NCBI GenBank assembly: GCA_009861545.1 | Contig: VXME01000017.1 | Span: 1-62,958, forward strand | From: Acidobacteriota bacterium | GTDB taxonomy: Bacteria > Acidobacteriota > Vicinamibacteria > Vicinamibacterales > UBA8438 | DNA length: 62,958 bases | Direction of reading: 5' to 3' | Shown here: in pieces, positions 58,290-62,958 of the stretch | How the letters are laid out: each line of letters starts with the position of its first letter | Numbering within the stretch: the first letter of the stretch is position 1 | Made by a program: the position numbers and the translations under genes | Notes under the pieces: generated by a model | What the model was told of the DNA's origin: nothing | Seen by the model: the letters and a program-made list of their open reading frames with translations, nothing else | The model's database searches: none

Positions 58290-61200
58290 ATGGAGCCGAC
58301 ATTGTTGCAACTGACTGTTCTCGACCTGAGTGCTCACCCGGCTGACCTATCGGATGCATCTCGCGCAGGCATTCGCCGGAGGTTCCGCCCGGGAGCGCGA
58401 CGTCCCCGACGTCGAACGGATGTCCGGCAAGCGTCCGGCGACCCCGTCGCGAATGGACGGCCCGGCATCTGGCGCGCTCGCGCGGCCGTGACTGTCCTGG
58501 CCGTCGCCGCCGTCTCATTCTGGTCGGTGGATACGCGCGCGCAGACCAACGTGGCGCCGGAGATCTCCGTTCCCGGGTCGAAGGCGTACGAGCAGGGGGA
58601 GACGATCACGCCGTTCGGGGTCACGGTTTCGGACGCGGACGGGGACCCGGTGACGGTGACTGTGACGGGCCTGCCCTCGGGATTGTCGTATTCGAACGGT
58701 CAGGTTCAGGGGACGGTGTCCGAGGGCGCGTCGGCGCAGTCGTACACGGTGACGGTCCGTGCGGACGATGGTGTGAACTCTGCGGTCGAGTCGACGTTCA
58801 CGATCGCGGTGACGGCGGCGTCCACGGTAGTCGATCCGCCGAACACGGCGCCGGTGATCACGTCGCCAGGCGACAAGACGTACGAGCAGGGGGAGACGAT
58901 CACGCCGTTCGGGGTCACGGTTTCGGACGCGGACGGGGACCCGGTGACGGTGACTGTGACGGGCCTGCCCTCGGGATTGTCGTATTCGAACGGTCAGGTT
59001 CAGGGGACGGTGTCCGAGGGCGCGTCGGCGCAGTCGTACACGGTGACGGTCCGTGCGGACGATGGTGTGAACTCTGCGGTCGAGTCGACGTTCACGATCG
59101 CGGTGACGGCGGCGTCCACGGTAGTCGATCCGCCGAACACCCCGCCGGTGATCACGTCGCCCGGCGACAAGACGTACGAGCAGGGCGAGACCATCACGCC
59201 GTTCGGGGTCACGGTTTCGGACGCGGATGGGGACCCGGTGACGGTAACGGTGACGGGCCTTCCGTCGGGGTTGTCGTATTCGAACGGTCAGGTGCAGGGG
59301 ACGGTGTCCGACAACGCCTTGCCCGAAGACTACCCCGTGACGATTCTGGCGGATGACGGAGGCGATACGGCCGCGAGCAAGACGTTCACGATCGAGGTGA
59401 CGGCGCTCCGTAGCGCGAGCAGCACAGGGTTGGACTATTCGTTCCGAGGCGCCCAAAGCGTCGAAGAAGGCCGGTCAGTGGACCTCACCATCACCCAGTT
59501 GGGAACGGGAAGCCATACGTTCAGGTACTGGACCGGGGTAGCCACAGACGGCCCCCAGACTCGCGCGGCTACGCCAGCCTCTGACTATGCGTCGGTGTCT
59601 GGAACCGACCTCTTCGGGGGCAGGACCATCACCTTCACCGGGGACGGTGACGACAGGATCATCCAACTGACCACGTACGAAGACAGCCGTGTGGAGCATG
59701 ACGAAGCCTTCCTGTTGCGCTGGCAGGTTAAGTCCGGCGACGAACAACGGATGGCAGGGTTCCAAACCATCACGATCTTGAACGACGACCAGGCAACGAT
59801 CACGGTGTCCGAGTCACAGAGCACAGAGGGCGAGGACATGGATTTCACGGTGACCCTCAACAGACAGTTGCCCGGCGAGGTCACCTTGACGCCGAGCTAC
59901 AGGAACGGGACGGCCGCTGCGGGCGACTACACCGCGAACACCAGCAAGCTCACGTTCGCGGGCACAGCGGGCGAGCAAAAGACCTTCACGGTTGGCACGG
60001 CGCAGGATTCGGTCCTGGAAGAGGACGAGACCTTCGCGTTGGGATTCACCGTGCCGTCCTCGACACCGCCCTTGAACTATACCGGCACAGGGAGCGCGAT
60101 CGCGGTCGTGTCGGGGACCGGCACGATCCGCGACGGCTCGCCGCAGGTGACGATCGCCAACGCATATGCAGAAGAGGGTGACCCGATCACCTTCACGGTG
60201 ACGCTGGACAAGGCGGTGTCGGGGGGTCTGACGGTGACGCCGAGCTTCACCGACGGTACGGCGACGAAGGACGTGGACTATACGGAGAACACGGCGGCGC
60301 TCAGCTTCACCGGTACGGCGGGCGAGACGCAGACCTTCACGGTGGCCACGATCGAGGACACCGACGCGGAGCGCAGCGAGAGCTTCATCGTTAGCCTCGC
60401 AGTTTCGGGTACGCAGGCGGCGGTGGGGGCGACCGACACGGCAAACGGGACCATCACGAACGACGACGGGGATTTCGCAGCCGTGACGATCGAGGACGCG
60501 AGCGCAGAAGAGGGCGACTCGATGACCTTCACGGTGACGCTGGACAAGGCGGTGTCGGGCGGCCTGACGGTGACGCCGAGCCTCAGCAGCGGCTCGACCC
60601 CGGGTTTTGCCACCATGGGTACGGACTACACCGGGAACACCGCGCCGCTCAGCTTCGCCGGCACGGCGGGCGAGACGCAGACGTTCACGTTGGCGACGAC
60701 CGAGGACACCGACGTCGAAGACTCAGAGATCTTCTACGTCAACCTGAGAGTCTCGGGGACAAACGTGCCAGTGAATAGTCTCGATTCCGCGACGGGCACG
60801 ATCCTGGACGACGACAGCCCGGCATTGACGATCGACGACGCGTCGGCCGTCGAAGGCAACTCGATGACCTTCACGGTGACGTTGAACAAGGCGCTCTCGA
60901 GGGCGGTGACGGCGTATGTGGACGACACCGCCGTCACGGCGACGAGCCACGTCTTCCCCAGAGCCGACTACTCTTCCCCAAGCACCGATCGGCTCACATT
61001 CGTCGGCACAGCAGGCGAGACGCACACCTTCACGGTGTCGACCGTAGACGACGACGAGAGCGAGGCGGCCGAGACGTTCACCGTGAGCCTGAGAGTCTCC
61101 GAGGGGACACCCGTGAGGGTAACCGACACGGCGACGGGCACGATCCTGGACAACGACAGGCCGGCCCTGACGATCGCCGACGCCTCAGCCGCCGAAGGCG

Positions 61201-62958
61201 ATTCGATGACGTTCACGGTGACGCTGGACAAGGCGGTGTCGGGGGGACTGACGGTGACGCCGAGCTTCACCGACGTGACGGCGACGAAGGGCACGGACTA
61301 CACCGAGAACACGGCCGCCATCAGCTTCGCCGGTACGGCGGGCGAGACGAAGACCTTCACCGCGGCGACGACCGAGGACACCGACGAGGAGGACGACGAG
61401 ACCTTCACCGTCGCCCTCGTCGTCTCCGGAGCCTCCGAGACGGTCACTGCGACCGACACCGCGACGGGTACGATTCTCGACGACGACCGGCCCGTCGCGG
61501 CGTTGACGGTTGCCGACGCCTCGGCCGAAGAGGGCGGCTCGATGACGTTCACGGTCACGCTGGACGCGGCGGTTTCCGGGGGGCTGACGGTGACCCCGAG
61601 CTTCACGGACGGCACGGCCACCAAGGGCACCGACTACACCGCGAACACGGCGGCGCTCACCTTCACCGGCACGCAGGGCGAGACGCAATCCTTCACGGTG
61701 GCGACGACCGAGGACGCCGACGCCGAGCTCGACGAGACGTTCACGGTTGGCTTGACCGTCTCGGGGACATCGAACACGGTGAGGGCGACAGACACGGCGA
61801 CGGGCACGATCACGAACGACGACGGCGCGCTGCCGTTCGTGACGGTGGCCGACGCGTCGGTCGACGAGGGTGGATCGATGACCTTCAGGGTGACGCTGGA
61901 CGCGGCGGTGTCGGGGGGGCTGACGGTGACGCCGAGCTTCACGGACGTGACGGCGACGAAGGGCACGGACTACACGGAGAACACGACGGCGCTCAACTTC
62001 ACGGGGACGGCGGGCGAGACGCAGACCTTCACGGTGGCGACGACCGAGGACGCCGACGCGGAGCCTGACGAGACGTTTACGGTCGGCCTGACCGTCTCGG
62101 GGACATCGGAGACGGTGACGGCGACCGACACGGCGACGGGGACGATCACGAACGACGACGGCGCGCTGGCGAACGTGACGATTGGCGACGCGTCGGCCGC
62201 CGAGGGCGATTCGCTGACGTTCACGGTGACGCTGGACGCGGCGGTGTCGGGGGGGCTCACGGTGACGCCGAGCTTCACGGACGTGACGGCCACGAAGGGC
62301 ACGGATTACACGGAGAACACGGCGGCGCTGACCTTCGCCGGGACGGCGGGCGAGACGCAGACCTTCACTGTGGCGACCACCGAGGACGCCGTCGCCGAGC
62401 TTGACGAGGTGTTCACGGTCGGCCTGGCCCTCTCGGGGACGCAGGCGCTGGTGTCGGCGACGGACAGGGCGACGGGGACGATCACGAACGACGACGGTGC
62501 GCTGCCGGCGGTGACGATTGAAGACGTCAGCGCGGCGGAAGGCGATTCGCTGACGTTCACGGTGGCGCTGGACAAGGCGGTGTCGGGGGGTCTGACCGTG
62601 ACGCCGGGCTTCACGGACGTGACGGCCACGGCGGGTACCGACTACACGGAGAACAGGTCGGGGCTCAGCTTCACGGGCACGGCGAACGAGACGCAGACGT
62701 TCACGGTGGCGACGACGGAGGACTCCGACGCGGAGCCGGACGAGACGTTCACGGTGAATCTGGCCGTCTCCGGGAATTCGGCGCCGGTGACGGCGACGGA
62801 TACGGCGACGGGGACGATCACGAACGACGACGGCGCGCTGCCGGCGGTGGCGATTGCCGACGGGTCGGCAGCCGAGGGCGACTCGATGACCTTCACGGTG
62901 ACGCTGGACGCGGCGGTTTCTGGCGGGTTGACGGTGACGCCGAGCTTCACGGACGTGA
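58290..62958 (+). CDS. giant secreted cadherin/Ig-like and Calx-beta repeat protein (3' end outside window)
   Basis: The frame from ATG 58290 (AGAGAGG ribosome binding site) stays open to the window end, 1556 codons. A basic lead of ~65 residues is followed by a signal helix ('AAVTVLAVAAVSFWSVDTRA', about residues 66-85). Three 98-residue dystroglycan/cadherin-type repeats ('YEQGETITPFGVTVSDADGD') come next, then a divergent Calx-beta and about ten Calx-beta repeats of ~112 residues ('AEEGDSMTFTVTLDKAVSGG', 'GTDYTENTAALSF', 'DEEDDETFTVAL', 'ATGTITNDDG'). Such repeats bind Ca2+ and build long surface fibres for adhesion. The export end (for example an anchor or sorting signal) must lie outside. 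Confidence 0.88.
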   Translation, partial: MEPTLLQLTVLDLSAHPADLSDASRAGIRRRFRPGARRPRRRTDVRQASGDPVANGRPGIWRARAAVTVLAVAAVSFWSVDTRAQTNVAPEISVPGSKAYEQGETITPFGVTVSDADGDPVTVTVTGLPSGLSYSNGQVQGTVSEGASAQSYTVTVRADDGVNSAVESTFTIAVTAASTVVDPPNTAPVITSPGDKTYEQGETITPFGVTVSDADGDPVTVTVTGLPSGLSYSNGQVQGTVSEGASAQSYTVTVRADDGVNSAVESTFTIAVTAASTVVDPPNTPPVITSPGDKTYEQGETITPFGVTVSDADGDPVTVTVTGLPSGLSYSNGQVQGTVSDNALPEDYPVTILADDGGDTAASKTFTIEVTALRSASSTGLDYSFRGAQSVEEGRSVDLTITQLGTGSHTFRYWTGVATDGPQTRAATPASDYASVSGTDLFGGRTITFTGDGDDRIIQLTTYEDSRVEHDEAFLLRWQVKSGDEQRMAGFQTITILNDDQATITVSESQSTEGEDMDFTVTLNRQLPGEVTLTPSYRNGTAAAGDYTANTSKLTFAGTAGEQKTFTVGTAQDSVLEEDETFALGFTVPSSTPPLNYTGTGSAIAVVSGTGTIRDGSPQVTIANAYAEEGDPITFTVTLDKAVSGGLTVTPSFTDGTATKDVDYTENTAALSFTGTAGETQTFTVATIEDTDAERSESFIVSLAVSGTQAAVGATDTANGTITNDDGDFAAVTIEDASAEEGDSMTFTVTLDKAVSGGLTVTPSLSSGSTPGFATMGTDYTGNTAPLSFAGTAGETQTFTLATTEDTDVEDSEIFYVNLRVSGTNVPVNSLDSATGTILDDDSPALTIDDASAVEGNSMTFTVTLNKALSRAVTAYVDDTAVTATSHVFPRADYSSPSTDRLTFVGTAGETHTFTVSTVDDDESEAAETFTVSLRVSEGTPVRVTDTATGTILDNDRPALTIADASAAEGDSMTFTVTLDKAVSGGLTVTPSFTDVTATKGTDYTENTAAISFAGTAGETKTFTAATTEDTDEEDDETFTVALVVSGASETVTATDTATGTILDDDRPVAALTVADASAEEGGSMTFTVTLDAAVSGGLTVTPSFTDGTATKGTDYTANTAALTFTGTQGETQSFTVATTEDADAELDETFTVGLTVSGTSNTVRATDTATGTITNDDGALPFVTVADASVDEGGSMTFRVTLDAAVSGGLTVTPSFTDVTATKGTDYTENTTALNFTGTAGETQTFTVATTEDADAEPDETFTVGLTVSGTSETVTATDTATGTITNDDGALANVTIGDASAAEGDSLTFTVTLDAAVSGGLTVTPSFTDVTATKGTDYTENTAALTFAGTAGETQTFTVATTEDAVAELDEVFTVGLALSGTQALVSATDRATGTITNDDGALPAVTIEDVSAAEGDSLTFTVALDKAVSGGLTVTPGFTDVTATAGTDYTENRSGLSFTGTANETQTFTVATTEDSDAEPDETFTVNLAVSGNSAPVTATDTATGTITNDDGALPAVAIADGSAAEGDSMTFTVTLDAAVSGGLTVTPSFTDV
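58587..59400 (+). repeat. tandem 294-base repeats, three copies
   Basis: The string TACGAGCAGG starts at 58587, 58881 and 59175, an exact 294-base (98-codon) period. Copies 1 and 2 are almost identical over more than 250 bases; copy 3 diverges after 'SNGQVQGTVS'. This shows recent duplication or gene conversion. Confidence 0.9.
59790..62958 (+). repeat. tandem Calx-beta repeat region (~336-base units)
   Basis: About ten units begin near 59790, 60145, 60470, 60817, 61158, 61487, 61826, 62160, 62498 and 62838. The later ones (from 61487) are most alike in DNA, with repeated blocks such as GGGACGATCACGAACGACGA and GCGGTGTCGGGGGGGCTGAC; the last is cut by the window edge. Confidence 0.85.

Noticed and set aside
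58706-62950. A ladder of similar ~110-codon minus-strand frames
   Set aside because: They are the antisense of the Calx-beta and cadherin-type repeats; the plus strand has a continuous 1556-codon frame with real domain motifs.
58587-62958. CRISPR-like regular repeats
   Set aside because: The repeats are long coding units (294 and ~336 bases) without unique short spacers; they encode protein domains.

Overview
The window is very GC-rich and densely coded, with no rRNA or tRNA gene seen. Its gene set points to an uncultured Acidobacteriota, most likely of the Vicinamibacteria type. The clues are paired Planctomycete-type cytochrome (DUF1587/1595/1592/1588/1585) and DUF1552 genes, DUF5916 outer-membrane proteins, CRTAC1/ASPIC-UnbV proteins, EHN-type epoxide hydrolases, secreted ankyrin proteins, PQQ propellers and many PIN-toxin modules. 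This assignment is inferred from gene content, not from a marker gene.

Layout. 0-13.2 kb: end of a Gfo/Idh/MocA oxidoreductase, then two copies of a cytochrome/DUF1552 cassette with an epoxide hydrolase between them, flanked by two secreted ankyrin-repeat proteins. 13.2-18 kb: a small accessory island with an Xre/MbcA-type antitoxin and a broken RES toxin, a two-domain dCTP deaminase, an ImmA/IrrE-like protein without its HExxH motif with a frameshifted partner, and an AbrB/PIN module. 18-27.3 kb: exported metzincin, DoxX, VOC, CRTAC1 and alpha/beta-hydrolase proteins. 27.3-28.8 kb: a second AbrB/PIN module whose antitoxin carries extra HTH repeats, and a HEPN remnant. 28.7-43.9 kb: mainly envelope and secreted functions (DUF5916, HupE-like, NHL propeller, cytochrome c', FKBP, PQQ propeller, glycosyltransferase, YccF, serine hydrolase, an SMP-30/cyclophilin fusion, sulfatase). 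44-46.5 kb: an AAA15-type ATPase plus PIN-like nuclease pair and a HicB-like protein. 46.6-51.6 kb: epoxide hydrolase, cupin, PQQ dehydrogenase-like protein and class 3 lipase. 51.6-58 kb: a disturbed region with a MITE-like element, dispersed palindromes, an EACC1-caspase pair, an IS21 (IstB) remnant, a LuxR-type regulator with an in-frame TGA, a remnant of a second such regulator, a sigma-54 activator and a VapC remnant. 58.3 kb to the end: a very long secreted protein of cadherin/Ig-like and Calx-beta repeats that runs off the window.

The exported proteins suggest a scavenging lifestyle: breakdown or oxidation of organic compounds at the cell surface or in the periplasm. The accessory stretches carry several live toxin-antitoxin or conflict modules and at least seven decayed gene ends, which marks them as repeated insertion and deletion sites. 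The strongest candidates for undescribed biology are the EACC1-caspase-transmembrane pair (52.05-53.83 kb), the AAA15/PIN pair (44.0-45.84 kb), the TGA at an apparently conserved Cys position in the LuxR-type regulator (54.3 kb) and the beta-propeller/cyclophilin fusion (40.6-42.1 kb).
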